Below are positions 1 to 7,868 of a stretch of DNA of 64,000 nucleotides, in pieces; the stretch's first letter is position 1; every line of letters starts with the position of its first letter. The stretch is from NCBI RefSeq assembly GCF_000687555.1, contig NZ_JHWJ01000012.1, positions 62,001-126,000 on the forward strand, given 5' to 3'. Below the pieces are notes generated by a model. It was given only the letters and a program-made list of their open reading frames with translations, was not told where the DNA came from and searched no databases. The position numbers and the translations under genes are program-made. This stretch comes from [Clostridium] aerotolerans DSM 5434. GTDB lineage: Bacteria; Bacillota; Clostridia; Lachnospirales; Lachnospiraceae.

Positions 1-1155
1 TACTTCTATGTCAAAATTCCCCTCCGATATTCCCGTTGCAGCGTCCACGACTGTTTTTAGTGAATCAAGGAGACGTCTTAATACCATAGGAAATACGATG
101 AGAAGCATTACAAGAGCGGCGATACAAACAAGGCTTAGAAACAGCACTGTCTCATTGACTGACTGGTTCATATCCTTGACTGTTATGGTGGAAAGGGACC
201 ACCAGGTATCATTTCCTGCGTGAATGGGGTAGAAGAAACGCATCACTTCGGTTCCATCCTGCCTTACCGTTTTCATCTGAAAGGCATTTCCATTTCCCAG
301 CATGGACTGGACCTTTGCATATTCATCCTCTAAGGGAATAAATTCCTGAAGGCTTTTTCCCATGTTGGCAGGGTCCTGGCTGTGGTAGACGATTGTTTGA
401 TTGCTGTCGAAGATTGAGGCGTACATGGAAGGGTATCTGTCGGTGGCTGCATCTACCTTTTTAAAATTCTCCAGGTTGATCTCTGCTACGCTGACGCCCT
501 TTAACCGGTTCTTATAAAAAAAGGGTACGCCATAGGCAACCACAATATTACCGTCTTCTTTGATAGGTTCTGTTACATGAGGGGTACCGTATATGGCTGG
601 TGTATGATAGTATTCCTGAGTGGAATACTGGTCGTATTCTCCATATGCCTCCAGCTCACCGGATTGGCTTTTCTTGCCTGCATAGATTCCGTAGTCTCTT
701 AAATTGGGCTGAAACTGATAGGGCTCGAACAGAACAATCATGCTTTCTATATCGGGATTGCCTGCTACTGTGTTTCTAAGGGATTCACTTAAGTATTTTT
801 CTGCGTCCCTTGCGATTGGAGTCAGGGTCTTATGATAGAACTGGCTTTCCAACTGTTTGACGTAGGTATCCGGTCCTGTAGGAATGACCGCCTGCATTGG
901 TGTCTCTTCTGCAGACTCATAGGATCTTTCCATGTATTGCTTTACATTTACGGCTGCTTTATCGGCTTCATCAAAGATCTGCTGGATCTGAATGCCATTC
1001 ATCTTTGCTTTGGTGTTCAACTCTCCCATAACGGTTTGAGATATGGCTTTTCTGGATAACACAGCTGTCATGGTGATTAGAAGTACAAAAACGGCCAGAA
1101 GTATGATTCCCAGAATGAATGACAGCTTTCGTGACAGATTTAATTTCTTTCCCAT
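1..1155 (-). CDS. Methyl-accepting chemotaxis-type receptor, N-terminal part (cut by window edge)
   Basis: The reading frame runs off the left edge, leaving 385 codons. The ATG follows a GGGGAAGG ribosome site. The product opens with a short basic stretch and a membrane helix (about residues 10-30, rich in ILVF). A long extracytoplasmic region follows with the look of a double Cache sensor domain. A second membrane helix lies near residues 335-355, and a HAMP-like start (RRLLDSLKTVV then GISEGNF) comes just before the edge. This topology is typical of chemoreceptors that sense small ligands outside the cell. The signalling tip is not in the window, so a Cache/HAMP histidine kinase or diguanylate cyclase is also possible. 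It stands alone, with 224 bp separating it from rlmH. Confidence 0.75.
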   Translation of the reverse strand, partial: MGKKLNLSRKLSFILGIILLAVFVLLITMTAVLSRKAISQTVMGELNTKAKMNGIQIQQIFDEADKAAVNVKQYMERSYESAEETPMQAVIPTGPDTYVKQLESQFYHKTLTPIARDAEKYLSESLRNTVAGNPDIESMIVLFEPYQFQPNLRDYGIYAGKKSQSGELEAYGEYDQYSTQEYYHTPAIYGTPHVTEPIKEDGNIVVAYGVPFFYKNRLKGVSVAEINLENFKKVDAATDRYPSMYASIFDSNQTIVYHSQDPANMGKSLQEFIPLEDEYAKVQSMLGNGNAFQMKTVRQDGTEVMRFFYPIHAGNDTWWSLSTITVKDMNQSVNETVLFLSLVCIAALVMLLIVFPMVLRRLLDSLKTVVDAATGISEGNFDIEV

Positions 1156-1332
1156 ATTCCTTCCCCTTTGAATCCCAGATAAGGGATATTTGCATTGTGC
1201 TTGACCAGTTTGTTCAGGCTGCGCGGACGTTCATTGATTTTGGACGCGAAAAGGCCTGTATTCATATTACTTTAGGATATTCTATGGGGAATTGAGTTGT
1301 TACGGGGATGCGAAAGCTGATTCATAAAAAAT

Positions 1333-1365
1333 GAGCAGGACTCTCTTTTACAGAAAGTTCTGCTC
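1333..1365 (-). terminator. Rho-independent terminator after rlmH
   Basis: Inverted repeat GAGCAGGACT / AGTTCTGCTC (one G-T pair) around a short loop. On the minus strand it is followed by ATTTTTTATG. It lies just past the rlmH stop and should end the acyltransferase-esterase-rlmH transcript. Confidence 0.8.
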
Positions 1366-1379
1366 GTTTATACTTTTTA

Positions 1380-1859
1380 TTATTTATGATAAGGCTCCCC
1401 ACAAATAATCCGGTAGCTGCGGTAAATCTGTTCCAGCAATATCACCCGCATTAGCTGATGAGGAAATGTCATTCGGGAAAAGCTAAGCTTATAATCGGCC
1501 CGCTTTAGTACCGCATCTGACAGCCCAAGGGAGCCACCGATGACAAATACAATCTGGCTGGTTCCTCCGATTCCCAGAGAGTCGATTTTCTCAGATAGCT
1601 TGACGGAATCCAGCATCTCTCCTTCAATGGCAAGGGCAATCACATAAGCGCCATCTTTGATCGAGCCAAGGATCCGCTCCCCTTCCTTTTCCTTAATCTG
1701 GCGTTCCAGCACCTCGCCAGCATGATCCGGTGTTTTTTCATCCGGCAGCTGAATGATATCCAGCTTGCAGTAACGGCTCAGCCGCTTCGTATATTCTGAA
1801 ATGGCGTCGGTGTAAAACTTTTCCTTGATCTTTCCGACTGTGACCAAAGTTATCTTCAT
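1380..1859 (-). CDS. rlmH: 23S rRNA (pseudouridine1915-N3)-methyltransferase RlmH
   Basis: 159 residues, the normal length for this SPOUT-class methyltransferase, which methylates pseudouridine 1915 in helix 69 of 23S rRNA on assembled ribosomes. The protein starts [15 protein letters not shown]. It carries the [13 protein letters not shown] loop of the trefoil-knot SAM site and the C-terminal [20 protein letters not shown](Y)R segment that defines the family. It lies 9 bp after the esterase gene on the same strand, so it is probably the last gene of that transcript, and a terminator follows. No anomalies seen. The assignment is firm because both signature blocks are intact. Confidence 0.97.
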   Translation of the reverse strand: MKITLVTVGKIKEKFYTDAISEYTKRLSRYCKLDIIQLPDEKTPDHAGEVLERQIKEKEGERILGSIKDGAYVIALAIEGEMLDSVKLSEKIDSLGIGGTSQIVFVIGGSLGLSDAVLKRADYKLSFSRMTFPHQLMRVILLEQIYRSYRIICGEPYHK

Positions 1860-1868
1860 GTAACTCTC

Positions 1869-2897
1869 CTATCCATCAAGCTCCTTTTTCATCATGGCGA
1901 TGAGAAGCTTTGTTACGTCTCTTACTGTTTTTCTCTCTCCGTTTTGTACCTTACGGACTACTTTTCCATCCGGCTTTACGCTGATATGGTATATGATTCT
2001 TAAAAACTCCTCGGCTTCTTCCCAGGCTTCCCGGCTCTCTGGAATCAGGTCAAGGCCCATCTGAAATACATGGAACATGCCATCGTATACGGAAAGGCGG
2101 TGCTTGACTCCGGCTGCTTTCAGCTTTTTTGCGATGGAAAGGGTATCGCTTAAAAGGACCTCATAGCTTCCAGCCTGTAAAAGAACAGGAGGGAACTGGC
2201 TGAATTCGCCAAACAGAGGGGAAATGTAAGGATCGGCTGGATCGTTTTCTCCCACATAGGAAGAATCGTAAAGCATATTTCTGGTGGAATTTCCAAACAA
2301 AGGGTCTATCTCGTAGTTTGTCTTATAGCTTTCTCCGCTGTTTGTTAAATCTGTCCAGGCGGACATGGCAATGTAGCCGCCAGGGAGAGGCATATTGTGA
2401 TCCTTTAAATAAAGACCAAGGGCAAGGCCTAAGCCTCCTCCCGCTGAATCCCCTGCGATTACAATGTTGGCAGGATCGTACTTTTTCTCCTCTATCAGCC
2501 ATTGATAAGCAAACAGGGCATCCTTAAGAGCGGCTGGATAAGGATTTTCCGGTGCCACCCGGTAGTCCGGGGTCAGTACATCCCCTCCATAGCTGATCTT
2601 GGAATATCGGACGGCAAATCTCCGGTAAATGTTCTTCATGGGACCGATGTAGCCGCCGCCGTGAAGCTGTAAGATGACCCGGCCGGTAAAGACACCTACT
2701 GGCCTTAGATATTCCATTTTAAAATTCTCATTTTCTATGATTTCATATTCATAGCCAGCCGGACAGACCCAGGCAGGCTCTACGGGATTGCGTCTTAATT
2801 CCCCGGTCTGTATGGGCTCTTTTAAGGATGTTTCCATAACATTTTGCATCATTTCTCTCACCAGATTTCCTCTTACGCTTACATTTTTTCTTCTCAA
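1869..2897 (-). CDS. Alpha/beta hydrolase, hormone-sensitive-lipase-type esterase
   Basis: 342 residues. The oxyanion-hole motif HGGGYIGP and nucleophile elbow GDSAGGG identify the HSL (family IV) esterases. The acid residue should lie in the stretch around LLQAGSYEVLLSD and the histidine in GMFHVFQ near residue 275. Members hydrolyse short acyl or aryl esters in the cytoplasm; the substrate here cannot be read. The frame begins with TTG at 2897, preceded by AGGAG at about 10 nt, and no better in-frame ATG with a ribosome site is near. It sits 24 bp downstream of the acyltransferase, so a linked ester-making and ester-breaking pair is plausible. A basic tail (residues 310-342) extends past the usual fold. 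Confidence 0.85.
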   Translation of the reverse strand: MRRKNVSVRGNLVREMMQNVMETSLKEPIQTGELRRNPVEPAWVCPAGYEYEIIENENFKMEYLRPVGVFTGRVILQLHGGGYIGPMKNIYRRFAVRYSKISYGGDVLTPDYRVAPENPYPAALKDALFAYQWLIEEKKYDPANIVIAGDSAGGGLGLALGLYLKDHNMPLPGGYIAMSAWTDLTNSGESYKTNYEIDPLFGNSTRNMLYDSSYVGENDPADPYISPLFGEFSQFPPVLLQAGSYEVLLSDTLSIAKKLKAAGVKHRLSVYDGMFHVFQMGLDLIPESREAWEEAEEFLRIIYHISVKPDGKVVRKVQNGERKTVRDVTKLLIAMMKKELDG

Positions 2898-2921
2898 AGC
2901 TATGAAGGCTCCTTTCTGCCC

Positions 2922-4778
2922 TTATATATGAAACCGCCGCTTTAATTCATTTTTGACGCTCCGGTCACCAAGTAAAATGGTGACAGCAAGGAGAATGACC
3001 GTCAAGGTAACAGCGACTATGGTAAGGGGCGGTCTGGTAATCAGGCCCGCTGCCCAAAAGATCAAAGGGATAAAGCTGAATACGGTGATAGCGATCTGAT
3101 ACATAAGATAGCTTTGCCAGTTCATTCGGTTTACCAGAATCAAAAAGACTACGGATAAATCAGCAAACAGAATGGTACTTGGAATACCGTAATTCACAGA
3201 CCAGCCGCTGTAGCCGTTGGAATGATCGATGGCCACCCACAGCGCTTCTGCCGCCGCTGTCTGCAACAGAATCTTAGCACCCAGATTGGAATGATGCAGT
3301 AAGGAATATCGGACCGTAATCACCGCGTAAGCCATCAGACCTATGGCAATGACAGACCACATGGAACCGGAATAAGTAGCATAATTAATGATTCCCAGAA
3401 TGAATGACATGAATATCATCAGGCCATAAAAAACATTGGCTATCTGCTTCATCTTCTCCTGATCGTAACGAATCTGGGGATACATTCCCTTATCGTCCCG
3501 CTTTTCCGGAACACCGTTGCTTTCCATTTTTACCGACACTCCTTCTGACTGTAAAAAGGCAAAGAAACGGTCCTGGAGTCTGGTATCCTGAAACACAGAG
3601 GTAAAGGTGACCACTACCTCACCACCATAGGAACAGACGGCACATTTTACCGGCTGCCGATTGGAGACTCCGATCAACATATGAAACCGTTCAACGTCTT
3701 CCCTGTATTCCTCTAACACATCAATAGGGCCTATGTTTGACAGAGTCATGGTATAGGCTTTATCATTTTTCCGGAACACGTAGTTAATGGCTCCCCATTT
3801 CACGAAGAGGGGAACAACCCGCAGATACCATTTTTTCTCGTTGGAAACATTATAGGAGATAACTTCCTCCATCCTTTCCTTTGTAATGTTATGATCCATC
3901 TGAGAGCTGACCCTTTCTAATATCTCCGAAAAGGTATGGTCTTTTCCGTCTGATAGATACTCAATCAGGGTAACTGCAAAAAAATTCGCCATGGTCTTGG
4001 AATCAAAAAAGGTTCTAAGATTAATGGGAATGCTGATTCCGATGGGAGCATTACTCGCTTTTTTCTCCAGAAATTCTTCATAGATAGACCAGATGAGAGC
4101 TGCCGTAAGAAACTTTGTAATACTGACATTGTAACGCTTTCCGGCCTCTTTAAGCTCCTTTAATCCCATATAGCCATGAAGGATATTTTCTTCATCAAGG
4201 GGAAGGGGCTCTCCTTTTATATGATAAGCCCTTTTTGAGCTGTATTTACGCTTTTCCGTCTTTTTGTAGTTTCTGACGTAGCTGTCTTCCACATTCATGG
4301 AAATATCCGGGGATATCTTCTGGGAAAAGCTATGCTCTGATTTCCAGCCTTTCTTTAAATCCAGATACCGATAGACTAATGCCTTTAAAAAATTCACGGC
4401 TCCCAGCCCATCTGTGACTGCATGAAAAACCTCCAGATTAATCCGTCTGTCATAATAGCTGACCCGGAATAAAAACTGGTGGCTGCTCCTTGGATCAATG
4501 TATTTACAGGGATAGGTGGTCTCCCTTTCGATGACAGGCATCCTCTTGTTATGTTCAAAATAGTACCAGAAAAATCCTCTTCCCAGCCTGACAGAAAATC
4601 CCTCAAACTCAGGAAGGACCTCTTCTAAGGCTGTCTGGAGGGTTCCAGGATCTATCTCTTCTTTTAATGTAGCTGAAATGCGAAACACGCTGCTTAAACT
4701 TTTGCTTGCTATAACCGGAAAGATCTTTGCCGTATTATCAAGTCTTCTCCATCTCTCTCCCTGGGGACTTCGTTTCAT
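2922..4778 (-). CDS. Condensation/alcohol-acyltransferase-like protein fused to a membrane domain
   Basis: 618 residues in two parts. The first about 430 residues resemble the CoA-dependent acyltransferase/condensation superfamily. The catalytic HxxxDG motif is HAVTDG, with His119 and Asp123. The last about 150 residues hold several hydrophobic helices (for example around LMIFMSFILGIINYAT and VILLAVTILLG), an arrangement matching the DUF6320-type C-terminus found on such proteins in Firmicutes. A membrane-anchored acyl transfer reaction, perhaps on a lipid or alcohol, is inferred; the donor and acceptor are unknown. It heads a likely operon with the esterase and rlmH. The ATG follows GAGAGG at about 10 nt. 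It could instead be a non-catalytic condensation relative, but the motif is complete. Confidence 0.75.
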   Translation of the reverse strand: MKRSPQGERWRRLDNTAKIFPVIASKSLSSVFRISATLKEEIDPGTLQTALEEVLPEFEGFSVRLGRGFFWYYFEHNKRMPVIERETTYPCKYIDPRSSHQFLFRVSYYDRRINLEVFHAVTDGLGAVNFLKALVYRYLDLKKGWKSEHSFSQKISPDISMNVEDSYVRNYKKTEKRKYSSKRAYHIKGEPLPLDEENILHGYMGLKELKEAGKRYNVSITKFLTAALIWSIYEEFLEKKASNAPIGISIPINLRTFFDSKTMANFFAVTLIEYLSDGKDHTFSEILERVSSQMDHNITKERMEEVISYNVSNEKKWYLRVVPLFVKWGAINYVFRKNDKAYTMTLSNIGPIDVLEEYREDVERFHMLIGVSNRQPVKCAVCSYGGEVVVTFTSVFQDTRLQDRFFAFLQSEGVSVKMESNGVPEKRDDKGMYPQIRYDQEKMKQIANVFYGLMIFMSFILGIINYATYSGSMWSVIAIGLMAYAVITVRYSLLHHSNLGAKILLQTAAAEALWVAIDHSNGYSGWSVNYGIPSTILFADLSVVFLILVNRMNWQSYLMYQIAITVFSFIPLIFWAAGLITRPPLTIVAVTLTVILLAVTILLGDRSVKNELKRRFHI

Positions 4779-4849
4779 CCAGTCTGTGCCTCTCTTCTCG
4801 TTCCATATGGACGGTATATAATAGTGTTATCTTTTCCCATGATTTGGAA

Positions 4850-4888
4850 AAGACGGATTTCCCCGGTATGCGGCAGGAAATCCGTCTT
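4850..4888 (-). terminator. Terminator after the OmpR-type regulator
   Basis: Perfect 13-bp inverted repeat AAGACGGATTTCC / GGAAATCCGTCTT with a 13-nt loop, just past the stop of the response regulator. On the minus strand it runs into TTTTCC. Confidence 0.75.
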
Positions 4889-4899
4889 ATTATTCTACC

Positions 4900-5598
4900 C
4901 TAGACGCGGAAATAATAACCAACGCCCCACTTGGTATGCACATATTTCGGATCGCTTGGGCTGGGCTCTATCTTCTCTCTTAAACGGCGCACATGAACGT
5001 CAACGGTACGGACATCTCCTGTGTCCATGGCCTTATTCCCCCAAACAAACGTAAGAAGCTGTTCCCTGCTGTATACCTTTCCAGGATTGCAGGTCAAAAG
5101 CTCTAAAAGATCAAATTCCTTGGCGGTCAGGTTAATCTCCTTATCGCCAATAAAGACACGTCTGCTGTCCCGGTCCAGCTTTAAATCTCCGGCGGTAACA
5201 AGACGTCCTTCATCCTGACGGTCCCGTCTGCCCTTTTTGGCATTCCTTCGCATGATTGCCTTGATTCTTGCCTTTACTTCCAGAATATTAAAAGGCTTCG
5301 TAATATAATCATCAGCCCCGTACTCCAGTCCAAGAATCTTATCCATATCGTTGCCCTTTGCTGTCAGCATAATTATGGGCATCTCGGAAAACTCTCTGAT
5401 CGCCTGACAGACCTCGTAACCATCAAACTTTGGAAGCATGACATCAAGTAAGACCACGTCATACTCCTTCTGCTTTGCCAGACTGATGGCTTCCTCTCCG
5501 TCATACGCACAATCGACGTCCATGCCATCCTGCTCCAGGCTGAATCTCATGCCCTTCACAATTAATTTTTCATCATCCACTACTAAAACACTTGCCAT
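4900..5598 (-). CDS. OmpR/PhoB-family response regulator
   Basis: 232 residues. The receiver domain (residues 1-115) has the acidic pair in VVDDEKL, the phospho-acceptor in VVLLDVMLP (about Asp52), and the switch threonine and lysine in MLTAKG and ITKPFN. A winged-helix DNA-binding domain (about 135-230) follows, with the LTAKEFDLLELL and VDVHVRRLREKIE signatures. It should activate or repress promoters when phosphorylated. No histidine kinase lies beside it, so its partner is elsewhere (orphan regulator). It lies 21 bp downstream of comEA and probably shares its transcript. The linker around residues 115-130 is unusually basic (RRNAKKGRRDRQDEGR). Confidence 0.93.
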   Translation of the reverse strand: MASVLVVDDEKLIVKGMRFSLEQDGMDVDCAYDGEEAISLAKQKEYDVVLLDVMLPKFDGYEVCQAIREFSEMPIIMLTAKGNDMDKILGLEYGADDYITKPFNILEVKARIKAIMRRNAKKGRRDRQDEGRLVTAGDLKLDRDSRRVFIGDKEINLTAKEFDLLELLTCNPGKVYSREQLLTFVWGNKAMDTGDVRTVDVHVRRLREKIEPSPSDPKYVHTKWGVGYYFRV

Positions 5599-5619
5599 CT
5601 CACACCTCTGTCTTCTATC

Positions 5620-6267
5620 TTAAACCGTTATATCGTCTTTTATCTTTTGAAATGCTGCATCCTTGATTCCGGATATATTCATAATATCCTCGATCCGTTT
5701 AAATCCACCGTGGCTGTCCCGGTACTTTATGATGTCCCCCGCTTTGGCTTCTCCGACACCTCTTAAGGTCATCAGTTCTTCCTTTGAGGCAGTATTTAAA
5801 TTAAGCTTGGAATCCTTCTTTCCGGTTTCTCCTGAATTCGGATTTCCAGCGGTCACTGCTTCTTCTCTGCTTAGGACCACAATCTTCATGCCGTCTCTGA
5901 TCCGTTCCGCCATATTTAGCTGCTCCGGTGCTGCCTGGGGGGTGAAGCCTCCAGCCTTTTCCACGGCCTCAAATACTCTGCTTTCCTCTGAAAGCTGGTA
6001 CACGCCAGGAGAAACCACCTCTCCGCAGATATGTATATAGCAGGGCAGACTCCCCTCAGCCTTAGTATCTGAGAAACTGCTGCCCTTAGATTCTTCTGAT
6101 ATCTTTTCCAGGGAAACAGTGCCTGAGGTTTCTTCCATCTCTTTTGTTGACGGTGATAATTTGGTACTATCTGTCCGTTGATAGGAAAACCTGCTTACGG
6201 AATAGCATATGCCTGAAATTAAAATACATAAAACGAGTAATATTAATTTCGCTTTCTTATATTTCAT
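5620..6267 (-). CDS. comEA: ComEA-type DNA-binding competence protein
   Basis: 215 residues from the ATG preceded by AGGAGGGATATC; an upstream in-frame start lacks a ribosome site. An N-terminal membrane anchor (about 6-22) is followed by a low-complexity linker and an SLBB domain (HICGEVVSPGVYQL, about 80-140). The C-terminal helix-hairpin-helix pair begins LNLNTASKEELMTLRGVG and ends near residue 215. This is the classical ComEA layout, in which the protein sits on the outer face of the membrane and binds double-stranded DNA for uptake. comEB/comEC are not adjacent here. In many clostridia the gene persists without proven competence, so an active uptake system is not implied. Confidence 0.92.
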   Translation of the reverse strand: MKYKKAKLILLVLCILISGICYSVSRFSYQRTDSTKLSPSTKEMEETSGTVSLEKISEESKGSSFSDTKAEGSLPCYIHICGEVVSPGVYQLSEESRVFEAVEKAGGFTPQAAPEQLNMAERIRDGMKIVVLSREEAVTAGNPNSGETGKKDSKLNLNTASKEELMTLRGVGEAKAGDIIKYRDSHGGFKRIEDIMNISGIKDAAFQKIKDDITV

Positions 6268-6369
6268 GATATCCCTCCTGTTACAAATTTTGGATAAAAA
6301 GGATACCATCTTCAGCCTATGTTATTATTCTACCGAAAGAAATACGTAAATACAAGCACTATTTCCAAA

Positions 6370-6795
6370 TTAATTAAATATCATGATTCCGATGATAGCC
6401 ACTACGGCACCAATCAGCTTTTTCCACTCAAATCCTACCTTTTCCACACCAAAGAGACCGAAAAGCTCAACGCCATAAGCCACGATGATCTGGGATACTA
6501 CAATAACAAGGGCTGCTTTGGCAGGTCCTAAGGTACTCATGCTTCGAACTACCGTATAGGTGATGAACGCGCCGATGATACCTCCCACGAGCATGTATTT
6601 TGGATGCACATTAAGAAGGTCTGCAACATTCTCCCGGCCTGAAAAATACCATAAAACCAGACAGGTCAAAAATGCAGTGAGCTGCACCCAGCCTGTAGAC
6701 ACCCACATGCTGGTCTGTTTCGTCACACCTGTATTTAAGACTCCCTGGATGCTCATAAGTGCCCCTGATATGAGGGCGATTATAAAGCCTGTCAT
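6370..6795 (-). CDS. Small DMT-type membrane transporter (YdcZ/DUF606 family)
   Basis: 141 residues from the ATG preceded by AGGAGGTTATTT; the longer frame upstream has no ribosome site. The protein is almost wholly hydrophobic with about five helices. It shows the half-size DMT pattern: start MTGFIIALISGALMSIQG, then a central GGIIGAFITYTVVRSMSTLGPAKAAL and a terminal GAVVAIIGIMI. This matches the YdcZ (DUF606) family of presumed exporters with unknown substrate; such 140-residue units usually work as dimers. Only one copy is present. It is divergent from the riboswitch-thiT unit. Confidence 0.85.
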   Translation of the reverse strand: MTGFIIALISGALMSIQGVLNTGVTKQTSMWVSTGWVQLTAFLTCLVLWYFSGRENVADLLNVHPKYMLVGGIIGAFITYTVVRSMSTLGPAKAALVIVVSQIIVAYGVELFGLFGVEKVGFEWKKLIGAVVAIIGIMIFN

Positions 6796-6888
6796 AAATA
6801 ACCTCCTTTGTTCCTGTTTTCTTTTTCTGCTATATACTAGGTTGTGCCTTATTTTATTTTTTATGCAAATATTATCATTTGACACAAC

Positions 6889-6917
6889 TTGACAAGGGAT
6901 ACCAATTGCGTTATACT
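6889..6917 (+). promoter_or_regulatory. Sigma-A-type promoter of the TPP riboswitch-thiT unit
   Basis: TTGACA (6889-6894), a 17-bp spacer and TATACT (6912-6917). It is a near-consensus promoter placed about 25-30 bp before the riboswitch. Confidence 0.85.
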
Positions 6918-6942
6918 CACAGCAACAAATAAATGTTCACAC

Positions 6943-7023
6943 GCTAGGGGAGCCTCAGGCTGAGATTGGTCGTTACCTAACCCTCACTACTTGAACCGGT
7001 TAATACCGGCGTAAGGAAGCATC
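6943..7023 (+). promoter_or_regulatory. TPP (THI-box) riboswitch
   Basis: The conserved thi-box segments are present in order: CTAGGGGAGCC, then GGCTGAGATTGG, then ACTTGAACCGGTTAATACC and GGCGTAAGGAAGC. Together these form the two-arm aptamer that binds thiamine pyrophosphate. It lies in the leader of thiT, so thiamine import should be turned off when TPP is plentiful. The output stage appears to be the hairpin at 7032-7054. Confidence 0.95.
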
Positions 7024-7031
7024 AGTAGTCC

Positions 7032-7054
7032 CCTCCTGCGCATATAAAAGGAGG
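7032..7054 (+). promoter_or_regulatory. Expression platform hiding the thiT ribosome site
   Basis: CCTCCT (7032-7037) pairs exactly with AGGAGG (7049-7054), which is the Shine-Dalgarno sequence 7 nt before the thiT ATG. The hairpin would block ribosome entry; TATTTTTATG follows it, too weak a T-run for a convincing terminator. Control is therefore read as mainly translational. Confidence 0.65.
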
Positions 7055-7061
7055 TATTTTT

Positions 7062-7733
7062 ATGTCTTTTTTTCTGAATTACTCCGCTGAGAATGCGGAA
7101 TATATGCTGACCACGGCAGGATATGCAGCTGTGATCCTGTTGTTAGTGGCAGTCTTTTTTGGTTTTCAGTTCTTTTCAAAGTCCCAGGATATAACGCCTC
7201 ATGTAAAGACCCAGCGTATGGTTTACTGTGCAGGCGCCATGGCTCTTTCTCTGGTGACTTCCTTTATTAAATTCGCCTCACTTCCATTTGGAGGCTCCAT
7301 CACCCTGTTTTCCATGCTGTTCATCTGCCTCATTGGCTATGTCTTTGGATTAAGAACAGGAATCATGACAGGAGTTGCTTATGGAATTTTGCAGTTTATC
7401 ATGAATCCATATATATTCGCTCCCATTCAGGTGCTCCTTGATTATCCTCTGGCATTCGGTGCCCTTGGGCTTTCTGGCTTCTTCCGCAATAAAAAGCATG
7501 GACTGGTGGCTGGATATATCACAGGCGTTATGGGACGATATCTCTTTCATGTAATTTCCGGTTACATATTTTTTGCTTCTTATGCTCCGGAAGGTACCAA
7601 TTCCATGATTTATACCCTTGTATATAACGCCACTTATATTCTTCCAGAGTTAATTGTAACCGTTATTATTCTTTATATGCCTCCTATATTTAAGGCAATT
7701 ACCCAGGTAAAGCGGCTGGCAGTGAATGAATAA
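7062..7733 (+). CDS. thiT: Thiamine ECF transporter S component ThiT
   Basis: 223 residues, about six hydrophobic helices. The internal part shows the ThiT/YuaJ pattern: LPFGGSITLFSML, a GYVFGLRTG turn, and NPYIFAPIQVLLDYPLAFG. ThiT binds thiamine in the membrane and pairs with the shared ECF energising module (EcfA, EcfA', EcfT), which is not in this window. The extra N-terminal segment (residues 1-50, with an additional helix) is longer than in the usual 180-190-residue ThiT. The TPP riboswitch upstream independently supports the substrate. The ribosome site AGGAGG is embedded in the regulatory hairpin, and a terminator follows 40 bp downstream. Confidence 0.93.
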   Translation: MSFFLNYSAENAEYMLTTAGYAAVILLLVAVFFGFQFFSKSQDITPHVKTQRMVYCAGAMALSLVTSFIKFASLPFGGSITLFSMLFICLIGYVFGLRTGIMTGVAYGILQFIMNPYIFAPIQVLLDYPLAFGALGLSGFFRNKKHGLVAGYITGVMGRYLFHVISGYIFFASYAPEGTNSMIYTLVYNATYILPELIVTVIILYMPPIFKAITQVKRLAVNE

Positions 7734-7776
7734 ACCATAGCTCATAGAAAAAGCTTTTTTAAAAAACAGGAAATAA

Positions 7777-7825
7777 AAAAAACACCTTGATCGGCCTTTG
7801 AAACTCCGTATCAAGGTGTTTTTTT
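7777..7825. terminator. Bidirectional terminator between thiT and the MFS gene
   Basis: AAAAAACACCTTGAT pairs with ATCAAGGTGTTTTTTT around an 18-nt loop, with A-run and T-run on the two sides. It can end both the plus-strand thiT and the minus-strand MFS transcripts, which converge here. Confidence 0.9.
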
Positions 7826-7868
7826 ATGTCAACTAATATTTATATCTATCTGTCGAAGCTCCAATTTC

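Noticed and set aside
971-1195. Separate 74-codon gene at the chemoreceptor start
   Set aside because: It is a shifted frame of the receptor gene, whose own ATG has the GGGGAAGG site and encodes a proper membrane helix.
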